From Leucosporidium creatinivorum (taxonomy: Eukaryota > Basidiomycota > Microbotryomycetes > Leucosporidiales > Leucosporidiaceae), in assembly GCA_001600635.1 (NCBI GenBank), contig BCKL01000009.1, positions 434,001 to 498,000 on the forward strand: a DNA stretch of 64,000 nucleotides, read 5' to 3'. A program made the translations under genes and the position numbers. The notes under the pieces were generated by a model. The model was not told the origin of the DNA. It worked only from the letters and a program-made list of their open reading frames with translations, and made no database searches. Within the stretch, counting starts at the first letter, position 1. Each line of letters opens with the position of its first letter. This document shows, piece by piece, positions 32,712 to 42,395 of this stretch.

Positions 32712-33866
32712 ATGGACGTTCCTCCACTTCCCGTCGACGTGCAGCATCGCATCATCCGTTTCGCGCTCCCTCCTCCATCTCGCTACACCTACAAGCAGCG
32801 CATCCAGCTCCTCAAGTACTTCTCCCTCGTCAACCAGTCCTGGCGCCGCCTCGCACAGCAAGAGCTGCTCGCCTTCGTCGTCATCAGCGAGCCGAACCGC
32901 TGCTTCTTCAACAGGCTCAGAGCGGGACCGAGTCTCAAGACGCCCGAGGGACTCGACAAGGAGAGCGTGAGGTGCTTGCTGGTTAAGAGGAGGGGACCGA
33001 TGGGGACGGCGAAGGCGGGAAAGGAGATGCTCGACCTGTGCAAGAAGGTCGAAGAGGTCTGGCTGGAGAGCTGCAAGAAGTATCAGGAGGACGACATCTT
33101 GCTTCTCAAGACGATTGCAGAGCTCAAAAGTGAGTCCTCGTTGCTTCGGCAGGCGGGGAGAAGGGGATCGCCGAGCTCACTGTCCCTCTTCCCAGACGTC
33201 CACACCCTCCATCTCCAACGCGTATTCTTCGTAGTCCACGACCAACACCTCCTCCAGCATGTCCGCACCCTGTCGATCCGCGCAAGAGGCATGTATAGCT
33301 GGGCGCTCCTCACGCCGGCCCATCTCCCCTCCGTCACCTCGCTCAATCTCCTCCTCGAACCCCTCGGCGAGCAAGACAAAAAGGAGGATCTCTCCGCTTA
33401 CCTGTGCAACTTCCAAGCCCTCGCTCAACAGCTCCAAAGCCTCTCCGTCACGAGCGACGAACAATCGCCGAGCTTCGCCGATCGCCTCGTCTTCCTCCTC
33501 CAGAGCGCCGTATCCCTCCGCTTCTTCTACCTCAACACGGTCGCTCAATGTGACCTTGTTGGAGCGATTATCGGCCTCTCCTCTCTCCCCTTGCCTCCCG
33601 AGACGCTTCAGTTTTCCTACTCTGTCGGCTCGGCGGCCGTCTTCGCCTCAACTCTCACGACCAAGGGCGACGGGATTGGATTGGCTAGTCTGAAGAAGCT
33701 TGTACTTCCGGCTACAAATGCCGGAAAAGAGGAGAGGGGATGGGAGAAGCTGGAGGATGATTCGGATGGAACGAGGGCTATCATCGACGAGTGGTGTAAG
33801 CCGAGGGGTGCCGTGCTGGAGCTGAGGAAGAATTACGAGGTCGGCGAAGACTGGAGGGCGTCTTAG
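32712..33866 (+). CDS. F-box-like/LRR-type protein
   Basis: A two-exon gene starts at ATG 32712. The N-terminus MDVPPLPVDVQHRIIRFALP followed by LLKYFSLVNQSWRRLAQQEL has the layout of a fungal F-box (LP-x-hydrophobic pattern, then LVNxxW). Leu-rich segments with repeat-like spacing follow (NVHTLHLQRVFFV, VRTLSIRARG, SVTSLNLLLEPL, LQSLSVTSD). F-box proteins recruit substrates to SCF ubiquitin ligases, which would fit, but sequence similarity is only general. The single intron (about 33130-33195) is 66 bases with no in-frame stop, so an unspliced form would add 22 residues. The stop at 33866 is followed by an intron-like stretch (about 33877-33934) ending at the edge of the inverted repeat. Confidence 0.6.
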   Translation: MDVPPLPVDVQHRIIRFALPPPSRYTYKQRIQLLKYFSLVNQSWRRLAQQELLAFVVISEPNRCFFNRLRAGPSLKTPEGLDKESVRCLLVKRRGPMGTAKAGKEMLDLCKKVEEVWLESCKKYQEDDILLLKTIAELKSESSLLRQAGRRGSPSSLSLFPDVHTLHLQRVFFVVHDQHLLQHVRTLSIRARGMYSWALLTPAHLPSVTSLNLLLEPLGEQDKKEDLSAYLCNFQALAQQLQSLSVTSDEQSPSFADRLVFLLQSAVSLRFFYLNTVAQCDLVGAIIGLSSLPLPPETLQFSYSVGSAAVFASTLTTKGDGIGLASLKKLVLPATNAGKEERGWEKLEDDSDGTRAIIDEWCKPRGAVLELRKNYEVGEDWRAS

Positions 33867-34521
33867 CTACTGGGGTGAGCTCTCATCTCTCTCCTCGCCT
33901 CGTTCCGGCTGAAGCTGATCTCTTCCTGTCGCAGATCATTGAACGCCGAGCTCGCTGCAAATCGAAACTTTCGCTTTCGTCTCTCCGACATCGCTCGCGA
34001 CTCGAGTGGGTGCAACACTGCAGATCAAACTCGACTGCATCTCGACGGGGACTCGATAGCAGCCGCGGGCGCGAGTCGGAGATTGACGACCTTCGCCGAC
34101 TCGACCGAGGTGGAGGGAAGGGAAGAGATCAAGGCTCCGCTTCGCAGCTTGTGCTTCCCGCTCCTCCACCTCCGAGCCATCTTTAGCTCTCCTCCAAAGC
34201 CTGGGCAAAGCGGGGTGGGGCGTGCAAGTCGAGGCGACGCTTGCTGGCAGGAAGAACTGGGCGAGGAAGAGGTGCCTAAGTCGAATTCCGAGCGCGGTGT
34301 TAGGACTCTGAACCCCTTCCTTCTCCCTTTCAAATGCTCTCATTGGCTACGCGCTACTGGTAGTGGCTTTATCTTCGATACGGGCCCTTGGGATTGGCCG
34401 CGATATCGCTCGATTCCACTTGTCGGAGCTCGACGAGCTTGATCCTTCCCCCTCTCCCTCTTCCTCCTCATCTTCACTCGACTCTTCCCCCTCTCTTGGC
34501 ACTCTTTCTATATCGACCAAC
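33867..34521. other. Upstream region of NRT2 copy 1
   Basis: Mostly inside the left arm of the inverted repeat and matched by 63365-63963. No gene is supported: the frames on the two arms do not stay aligned because of small indels. Confidence 0.5.
34342..34374. promoter_or_regulatory. Candidate CCAAT and GATA elements of NRT2 copy 1
   Basis: An inverted CCAAT (attgg, 34342-34346) and an HGATAR match (AGATAA on the minus strand, 34369-34374) lie about 150-180 bases upstream of the NRT2 ATG. Both are kept in the other arm. Fungal nitrate genes are typically under AreA/Nit2 GATA control, but single short matches are weak evidence. Confidence 0.3.
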
Positions 34522-37175
34522 ATGTCGACCTACAACGACAAGACTGTCTCGCCTTCCACCTCGTCTGGCGTTGACGAGCAATTGGCTCCAGGAGGAGTTC
34601 GCGCCGATAAGGTCTCTGCCATCAACCTGCACGCGCCACCACCTTTCCGATGGGCTTCGCTGTGGGAGAAGCCAGTGGTGAGTGCTCTGAGCTATTCGAA
34701 GGGCCGGCGATCGGAGACGGAGGGATCATCCACGCCCGTCGGAGATGGGGCGAGCGAGCGCAGAGAGCTGACCTGCACCGTTCGCAGATCAACGGCCTCA
34801 ATGGCAAGTCACAGACGTTCCCCATCTTTCGCTTCGACAACCCCTACTCTCGCAATTTTCACTTTGCCTGGCTGTGCGTCGTTTCTGCCCTTCCCTCGGT
34901 GTTGAGCTCGCGTTGCTGACCTCGCTTTGCTCTTCGTCTCGCGCAGCGGGTTCTTCGTCGCCTTCCTGTACGTTCGTCCAGGACAGCTAGTATGGAAGAG
35001 CACATAGCTGACCCTTCCTCGCCCTCTGCAGGAGCTGGTTCGCTTTCCCTCCCCTCATCCCCGAGGCGATCAAGACCGACTTGAGCTTGACTCAGGTGAG
35101 TGACTGCTCTCTGTGGTGCGGCAGAGTCTGTACCGGGATTCGAATGCTATAGGGATGCTGCGAGCTGGACGAGCTAGCCAAGTCGAGTGCGGCGGAGAGA
35201 GGGGGAGGGGAAGCAACGACAGCTCGACCGAGCCTGAGCTCACCGTCTCCTTTCACCACAACAGGCTCAGATCGGCAACTCCAACATTGTCGCGCTCTCT
35301 GCTACTATGGGTCTGCGTCTCTGCCTCGGACCTGTCGTCGATCGTGAGCTACTTCAACTCGTCGCCTTCCTTGCGCCGAGCTGACATGGCTTCGCGTCTG
35401 GCAGGCTTCGGTCCTCGCAAGGTCATGGCTGCGATCCTTCTCGTCGGCGCCATCCCCTCAGGTCTTGCTGGTACCATCACTAGCCCTGCCGGTCTATGTA
35501 CGTCTCTTGTGGTCGAGAGGGAGCGCCAGCGCTAACCTGCCCCCTCCTCCCTCGCAGACACGATTCGCTTCTTCATCGGCATCCTCGGCGCCACCTTTGT
35601 ACCATGCCAAGTGAGTAGCAGTGTACCGTCTTCGTCCTTCTCACGCTGACCTCTCACTACACCACAGGCCTGGACCACCGCCTTCTTCGACAAGAACATT
35701 GTCGGCACGGCTAACGCCTTCGCAGGAGGATGGGGAAACCTCGGTGGAGGCGTGACCTTCGTCGTCCAGGTGAGTAGCTGCTACTTGCGGTCAGAGGACG
35801 CTAGGCTCACCCCTTCGCCCCATAGGTCTCCCTCTTCCAATCGCTCGTCAACCGAGGTCTCTCATCTCACTCGGCTTGGCGCGCCGCCTTCGCCATCGTG
35901 CCCGTCCCCATCCTTATCTTCGTCGCTCTTCTCTGCATCTTCCTCGGTACCGACTGCCCCGCTGGACGGTGGGAGCAGCGCCACACGATGCCAGCGGCTG
36001 CCATCGCGATGCAGCAGGGTCACCTCGTCGAGCTTGACGACGACCAGCGCAGGGTGGGTCCAGGTGCAGCTACTCAGCGAGCTTCAACTGATCTATGTGT
36101 TTCGCCTGCAGGTCGCTCAACAGAAGATGTCGGACAAGGAGCAAGGCAAGACCGAGGTTCGAGAGGTGCAAGACGAGGAGGAGCGTAAGTGCAGCTTCTT
36201 TTAGTCCGCTCGGAGGCTACGCGCTGACCTCTCCACTCCACCAGACGTCGCCAACCTTCATGATATCGATGTGGCTGTGGCTGAGAAGCCTTCGTGGGCC
36301 AACACACTCAAGATTGGTGAGCCGAGTCGGTCGGAGACCACCGTCCTCACTCGCTAACCTCTCTCCCTCTTCAGCTCGCACTCCCTATACCTGGCTCCCC
36401 GCCCTCATGTACTGCACCACCTTCGGATTCGAGCTCGCCGTCGACGCCAATCTCGCCAGCGTGCTCTTTGCCGCTCACAAGAACCTCGGTCAGCTCAACG
36501 CCGGCTACTATGCTGCAACCTTTGGCTTCATGAACATTTGGACTCGTCCTCTTGGAGGTATCGTGGGAGATCTCGTCGGTCGTCGATGGGGACCTGCTGG
36601 TGAGTCGTATACAGCCTCGATGGACTGCTCGGCGAAGGCTAACCGTCCCTTCTTCCCTCCGTTCTACAGGCAAGAAGTACCTCACCATCGTCCTCGGCAC
36701 CCTACAAGGTTTCATGAGTCTTGCGCTCGGTCTCTGGCAAGCGCACGTCTACAAGTCGGGCGGCACTCCGGCTCTCGGCACTCAAATGGCGATCGTAAGT
36801 GCTCTCCCAGCTTGGCGCGTATTCTACAGCAGACGCTGACCGTCTCACACCACCCAAAAACAGGTCGTGATCATGGCCGTCTTCAACGAGATGGCCAACG
36901 GCGCCAACTTTAGTCTCACGCCTCACACCAGCCCCTACTCCAACGGCCTGATGACTGGGCTCGTCGGCGCGTTCGGCAACATGGGAGGAGTGTTCTTCGC
37001 TTTGATCTTCCGTTACTGCCCTGCCAACGCCTTCTCCCAAGCCTGGTGGATCTCTGGAGTGAGTGGCAGCTGACTTCGCTTGCGCCGAGCTGCTCGGCTG
37101 ACCCCTCCTTCCTCGCAGATCGTGGCCATTGTCGTCAATCTGTTCTGTATCCTTATTCCTGCGCCCAAGTACTAG
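34522..37175 (+). CDS. NRT2: High-affinity nitrate/nitrite transporter, NRT2/CrnA family (copy 1)
   Basis: This is an MFS nitrate:proton symporter of the plasma membrane. Fifteen exons give a protein starting [20 protein letters not shown] and ending [10 protein letters not shown]. Both nitrate-signature motifs are present: [15 protein letters not shown] in the first half and [19 protein letters not shown] in the second. The MFS loop motif [12 protein letters not shown] and a second-half match [13 protein letters not shown] are also there. Twelve hydrophobic segments are expected, with a long charged central loop ([17 protein letters not shown]) like that which regulates uptake in other fungal CrnA proteins. 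Every exon reads cleanly. It lies in the left arm of the inverted duplication, followed in the same orientation by the putative regulator. No nitrate or nitrite reductase gene is adjacent. Confidence 0.95.
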
Positions 37176-37827
37176 AGGGCCGCGTGTTTAGTACACTCTG
37201 TAATCTGTCTGTTGGTACCAAAGCCGGCGCTTCGGTCGGGATTAACGGTTTTGAGCCGGCGCCGAGAAGGAGAGAAGAGCAGCTGGCAAGCCGCCCAGGC
37301 GGCGACAGTCGATGTGAACAAGTTGACGCTAGCATAGCAAAGAAAGGCTGCTGTGCTTCAAATGAGTTACTACAGCCCATCAGCCTCAGGCATCTGCTCG
37401 TCGCTGCCCTCGCCTTTCTTGCGCCGAGCTCATCTCGCGCTGGATGGATCGAGTGCCGACGCTCACGGGACTCGCCTGCTCACTTGCACGAGATCAAACG
37501 ACTTTTCACCAGCTTGACAAGTTGCTCACATGACGATCTTCACGCGATTCCCCAGACACTGGGCACCGAATCCTGAACACCGAGGGTTGGCGAGGAGGGA
37601 GTGCTGCAGTCGTGTAGGCTGAGCAGGAGGGTGCAGGGGAGTACGGAGAGTCGAGCGGGACCCAGACTCAACCTTTGTACGAGGCGGGCCATTGAAGAAG
37701 GCAACTCGATCAGGCGCCGAGGACTGCGAGCGGAACGGATGAGCTTGCCGCCGCTACTGCTCAAGGGCAACTCTCTGGCTTTGACCGTACGCCTTGTTTG
37801 GAGAGATTCGACTACAGCTACGATAGG
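37176..37827. other. Spacer between NRT2 copy 1 and putative regulator
   Basis: About 650 bases of non-coding spacer, present in the other arm at 60061-60715 with more differences than the exons show. It should hold the regulator's promoter. No gene supported. Confidence 0.45.
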
Positions 37828-38858
37828 ATGTGCTCGTCTACCGCTACTAGTACGATGGCACCACCTCCTGCTCCTCGTCAACGCGCCATCAAGCCCAAGC
37901 TGCACCTGAGCGGCGATTCGAAAGGCGGAGGAGAGGGCGTCGGTCAGACTTCTTCAACGGCAGCAGCACAGCGTGAGTGTGATACATTCGGGACCCGGGC
38001 TCGTAGCAGCTGGCTGACATCAGCTTGCACCCTCCCGATAGGAAAACGCTGTAGCAAACCAGTGGGGCGTGAAGGAGTGGCAGCCTCGGTCGCTTCGCGA
38101 GGGCCTTCCAGCCGGGCCACAACAAGGGCGGCAGCAGCTCGTGCGCCGGGCAGGGTGTTTGCTGCACCTCCAGATTTCCTGTGTGGACCCATCTACGTCC
38201 CCTGGGAGACCACAGAACCGCCAGCGCTGTGTTGCGGGACGAGGCAGCTGTTGGCCAAGGTCGTCGCCGGATCGAGGGGCACGCGACCGACGCTTGGGCC
38301 GAACAAAGGTNAGTCNCNGNGAGGGCGTATCGTTGTAGTNTANNGAGNCTAANGATCTNTACNGCAGGCTCNACATCANTACCTCCAGCTTCGACCGANC
38401 CAAATGCCGTTTCCTTCGCACCCCGCGCCTTCCTNCCGCCCTCNCCNTCNTCNNTCGGCCGNGAACCCTCTCCTACACTACACGACTCGCCGCTNAAACC
38501 ATCCGCTACANCNCCACAAGCCGACTTTCTCTCCTCCCTCACCCATCTCGCCTANCCTTCCCCTGCCTCCTCGACTCCCACCCCTCCGGCTACCTCCAAC
38601 CTCGACGAGTACATCATCTCGGCTCCTGCACCCGCTTCAATAGAGGTCGACATTCCGTCAGAACCGATCATCAGCTTNGAGGAGGACATGCTCGTCTGGC
38701 CGACCGATCTGAGCACCTTTTCTCGACCGAGCTCGCCGAGCAGTGGCTCCAAGGTCCTCAAGACCGAGGAGGTGGATCTTACGGTGTTGAGCGCGGTCAA
38801 GAGGGAGGATGAGAGCTCGTTGTGGACGATGGGAGGAACGACCGGCTGGAGTTGGTAG
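37828..38858 (+). CDS. Uncharacterised acidic-tailed protein, putative nuclear regulator (copy 1)
   Basis: Family not recognised. Three exons start at ATG 37828 (MCSSTATSTMAPPPAPRQRA); a second in-frame ATG is at 37855. The middle exon gives PPDFLCGPIYVPWETTEPPA and a basic stretch. The last exon is Ser/Pro/Thr-rich with acidic patches (NLDEYIISAPAPASIEVDIP, EEDMLVWPTDLSTF), then LKTEEVDLTVLSAVKRED and a Trp-containing end TTGWSW. LKTE and VKRE both fit the psi-K-x-E SUMO-acceptor consensus, and VDLTVL between them resembles a SUMO-interaction motif. That composition suits a transcription regulator, which is inference only. About 26 unknown bases lie in the second intron and last exon, so some residues (including one TAN codon) are undetermined. 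A mirrored copy lies at 59030-60060. Confidence 0.6.
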
Positions 38859-39230
38859 ACCTGAAGACGATGTGAGCTTTCTCGGGTCTGATCCCATCGC
38901 GAGAGACGGCTCGCTCACCCACATCTTCAATAGCCCGACGTCACACGTAGATGTAGAAAACCTTTCCGTACAGAGTCAGAGATCCTAGAGCCCTGACTAG
39001 ATACACCGATACAAGCAGTGCCATACCCCATCAATCGAGCCTCGGCGATGGGTCGCTGGCGTTGGGAGAGAAGAGGACTGAGGTGCACTGTTCTGCACAA
39101 GCGGCTTGATACCCCAGGGACTCTGGCTCATCGCGCTCAGATCCATTGCCAAACGCACCTCTCGTCTCGACAGCTCGCCGAGTCGCTCTCTCGCTTCTCC
39201 CACTTCCTCGTCTCGCACTCGTCGACTCGA
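38859..39230. other. Intergenic region across the right edge of the left arm
   Basis: The first about 200 bases match 58827-59029 in inverse. After 39056 the sequence is unique and serves as leader and promoter of the Zn2Cys6 gene. Confidence 0.5.
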
Positions 39231-40194
39231 ATGGCCTCGGCACAGGCTCCCATCGGCAGAAGGACGCGTCAGAACCCTCACCCTACTCTCAACAGCGAGT
39301 TACTTGGCCACGACGAGCAGGAGCAGGAGGACCGCTCGGACGCGTCGAGGAAGGCTAAGCCTAAGAAGCGGCGTCGGGCGACGAGAGTGAGAACATCGTG
39401 CGAGCCTGTAGGTTTTGGCTCTGTACCGAGCTCTGCAGCCCGTCAGCTTACCCACCTCACGCGTTCAGTGCCGCAAGAGGAAGGTCCGCTGGTGGGTGGT
39501 GCTCGGCGTCAATGTTCTGCAGGTCAATACGCTGAGCCCGACAGCCCACAGTGACCGCAAATGTCCGTGCTCCCAGTGCACCCTTCACCAAGACGTAAGT
39601 CGACTCGGTCACGGCGCAGGCTGAGGGACAGTGAGCGCTGAGCCTTTCTGCTCCCAGGAATGCTACTACGAGGACGCTCTACCACTGTCCGAGTCGTCTC
39701 CTTCGCACTCTCGGAAGTTTGAGCTGATCCCTCATCCTCACAGATCCGACATCGGCGAAGTGGAAGGCGAAAACGAGCTTGCGATCGCCAACGCCGAGAT
39801 TCGGCGCCTTGGTCAGCTCGTCCAGTCGCTCGACGCGCAGTCGGGGCACTCCACCACTCGTCAAGTACCTAGCAAGCTGCCTCGCATCGCTCAACGCTTC
39901 CGCGACGTCGCCACTCCTCCCCGTCTCGCCAGCTTCCGCCTCTCCTTGCTCGGCGATGCTCTCCCTTCAACCCCTCGCGAGCGCCCACCTACACCGTACA
40001 CCATACGCCGTCGATATCTCAACCAATCCATTCACCTCTCTACCTCGATCCGAACCTCTCTCGTCTCATACGGCTACCAATCCCCCATCGAACGCTTCGG
40101 CCGAGGTCAAGGAGCGTCGCCGAGCAAGCTGGCGGGCGCCGAGAGCTTTGTGAGGACAGGCAGCGAAGGAAATCGGAGCGGTCGCATGTCGTAG
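39231..40194 (+). CDS. Zn2Cys6 transcription factor (paralog 2)
   Basis: A small binuclear-cluster regulator starting at ATG 39231. A strongly basic stretch KAKPKKRRRATRVRTSCEP leads into CRKRKVRC, DRKCPCSQCTLHQD and ECYYEDALPL, each on its own exon. This gives C-x2-C-x6-C-x5-C-x2-C-x6-C. A heptad-like helix ELAIANAEIRRLGQLVQSLD follows. The remaining about 130 residues are Arg/Ser-rich and unrecognised. Intron sites within the finger and the ECYYxxAxPL continuation match the gene at 29282-30325, so the two are paralogs, in opposite orientation about 9 kb apart. It lies just outside the nitrate-transporter inverted repeat. Confidence 0.85.
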
Positions 40195-40452
40195 TGGGAC
40201 GAGGGCTGTGGAGATATAGGCCAGATGTGGTGCAGGGCAGGAGGAAAAGAGGAGCGATAGGAGCTCGGCGATGGCGGTGGCTACGAAGCTTTGATACTCC
40301 CTTACCGTTACTGGCATTACTCATCGCCCATTACTGCAACTCGTAATCAGCCATGCGCGGCAGTCTGGGGCAGCTCGGCCTTTGCGCATTGAGAGAAGCG
40401 AGGGCTGACGAGATTCCTCCTTTGCTTCTCGCTCTTTGCTTCGCTCGCTGCT

Positions 40453-42260
40453 ATGACTTCTCTACCGCTCTCTCCGGTAAGTTCTGCAGCTCAGCAGTGC
40501 TCTATCGCTCAGGCTAACCTCTGATCTGCAGTCTTCGACCCGGGATCCGCTCGCTGGTCATCTTGCTCACCTCGCTCCTGCACAAGCCTCGGCGCTCGAC
40601 GCGTTCAAAGCCAGGCTAGCGGAAGGAGGATACTACACCGCTGCTACCGATTCTGCTGCTGCATCGCACGAGGATGTCTCGCTAGTGTCAGTGATTTTGC
40701 TTCCAAGCAAGCGCGTCGAGCTTCTGCTGACTCGTCCTCTCGCTTCCGCCTCCCTCCCTTCCGGCCGCCTCGATCTTCGCCCATCCTTCACCTACATCTC
40801 TTATCGGGCCCCTCGACGTTCCCGATCTCCAGCCGGTTCCTTCGCGCTCGCAAGTTTGACGTCGAGGGAGCTTTCGTCCAGTTCACCACGACCGAGACCT
40901 GGAGGAAGAAGGAAGGCGTGGACGCCCTGTTCGACGGATTCCCCATCGAGGAGTTTGAGCTCTCGCAACAGGTCTACACCCAGTACACGGGACGGCGGAC
41001 AAAGAGCGGCCAGCCGCTTTACGTCTACAAGGTCGGCGCTTTGACCAAGGAGAAGGTCAATGAGTACTCGAAGAAGTCGGATAGGCTGGAGCCGAGGATG
41101 ATTGTGCTATCAGAGGTAAGCTGCTGCTGCTAGCGATGCGATGGGAAGGCCGAACTGACCATCTCGGCTTTCGCAGATGATGACTGCCTTCACCCTTCCC
41201 CTGTGCACGAGTCTGCCGCGCCCCAACCCCGAGACGCCCATCGACTCTACTGTCTGCAGTGAGTCATCTTGTGCACCCTTAACCGACGTCCCCATGCTCA
41301 TACCCGCCCATTCGCAGTCGTCGACGTCGCCAACGTCTCTCTTACTCGCTTCTGGCAGCTCAAGGTGACTTCAGACGAGACTGCAGCTAGTGTACAGCTA
41401 CTCATTCTCTGCACTACAGGGCCACATGCAGCGCGCCTCGACTATGGCCACCGCTCACTACCCCGAAACCCTCGGAGCGTGAGCTCTTTCCGATTACGCC
41501 CTTTTGAGGGCACAACGCTGATGTCGCTTCTCTAACGCACAGTATCTACCTCGTCGGAGCACCGAACTTGTGAGTTGCCGACCAGTCTCCGTTCTCTCTC
41601 CTCGCGACTCGGCTCGCTAGCCGCGAGCTCGGCGCTGACCTGCCTTCTTCCTCCTCCATCTCGCAGCTTCTCGACCGTCTGGAGCTGGGTCTGCCGGTGG
41701 TTCGACCAAGGAACAGTAGACAAGATCTTCATCCTCTCGTGCGTCTTGCCCTTCTCGCTTCCCCGACTCTCTAGCTAAACTCCCTCTGCTCCTCCTCCAG
41801 CTCGCACGAAGTCCTCCCCACCCTCCTCCGCTACGTCGACGAATCCAACATCCCCAAACGCTACGGCGGCACCCTAGACTGGGATTTCGGAGATCCGGTC
41901 ACCCTGGACGAGGAATCTAAGAAGGCGTTGGGATTGGAGAGGCTGCCGAGGGGGCCTGTGAGGTTTAAGGTGGGGGAGGGGTTCCGGCGGGTGGGGAGTG
42001 GGAGGTCAGAGGAGGAGTTGAAGGAGGAGGAGGAGAGAAGGAGGAGGGTGGAGGAGGAGAAGCCGAAGATGAATGGCTCGGCGCCGGTGGCCGTACCCGT
42101 CGCTGCGGTAGAGGCTGAGGCTATCGCCAGCACCAACGGAAGGGAGGTCACCTCGGATAGCGAGGACGAGGGAGGTGATGATGTTTGGGCAGCAGCGAGG
42201 GAGGTCCCCGGCTCGCCAATCAAGGATTTGGCGGCAAAGTTGGAGGGAACGACGCTGTAG
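40453..42260 (+). CDS. Sec14-like CRAL-TRIO lipid-transfer protein
   Basis: A multi-exon gene beginning with a tiny exon (MTSLPLSP, 40453-40476). The CRAL-TRIO-N segment is RFLRARKFDVEGAFVQFTTT. The lipid-binding domain follows: YTQYTGRRTKSGQPLYVYKV, CIVDVANVSLTRFWQL, YPETLGAIYLVGAPNFFSTV and LPTLLRYVDESNIPKRYGGT, the last being the conserved PxxYGG end of the domain. A Glu/Arg-rich coiled-coil tail follows (EEELKEEEERRRRVEEEK) and the protein ends AAKLEGTTL. Sec14 proteins exchange phosphatidylinositol and phosphatidylcholine and prime phosphoinositide kinases. It is convergent with the WD40 gene, 135 bases away. Confidence 0.9.
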
Positions 42261-42395
42261 GGTTGGTCTTGAAGCAGGACAGAACTATAGAAGCTTAGAT
42301 GCCTGTTTATAATATCATACCGGGTCGCTCTCGAGCGGCTCCGCACAATCTCGTTCTCGTCGGCTCTCGGCGCCGGTTAATGCTTGCGAAACGAA

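Larger units (their letters stand above)
33928..39056. repeat. Left arm of ~5.1 kb inverted duplication
   Basis: By eye the sequence matches the reverse complement of 58827-63963 throughout. Coding exons are almost identical, and introns and flanks are more diverged with small indels. The left edge coincides with a cgcag acceptor-like site, and the right edge lies after gatgggtcgc. It contains NRT2 copy 1 and a putative regulator. Confidence 0.93.

Noticed and set aside
33936-34442. Possible extra gene upstream of NRT2 copy 1
   Set aside because: The matching region in the other arm has small indels that break the frame, so coding conservation is not supported.
35120-35230. tRNA-like T-loop word (attcgaatccc on the minus strand) in an NRT2 intron
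   Set aside because: The flanking five bases cannot pair as a T-stem and no acceptor or anticodon stem was found. It lies in an unusually long intron.
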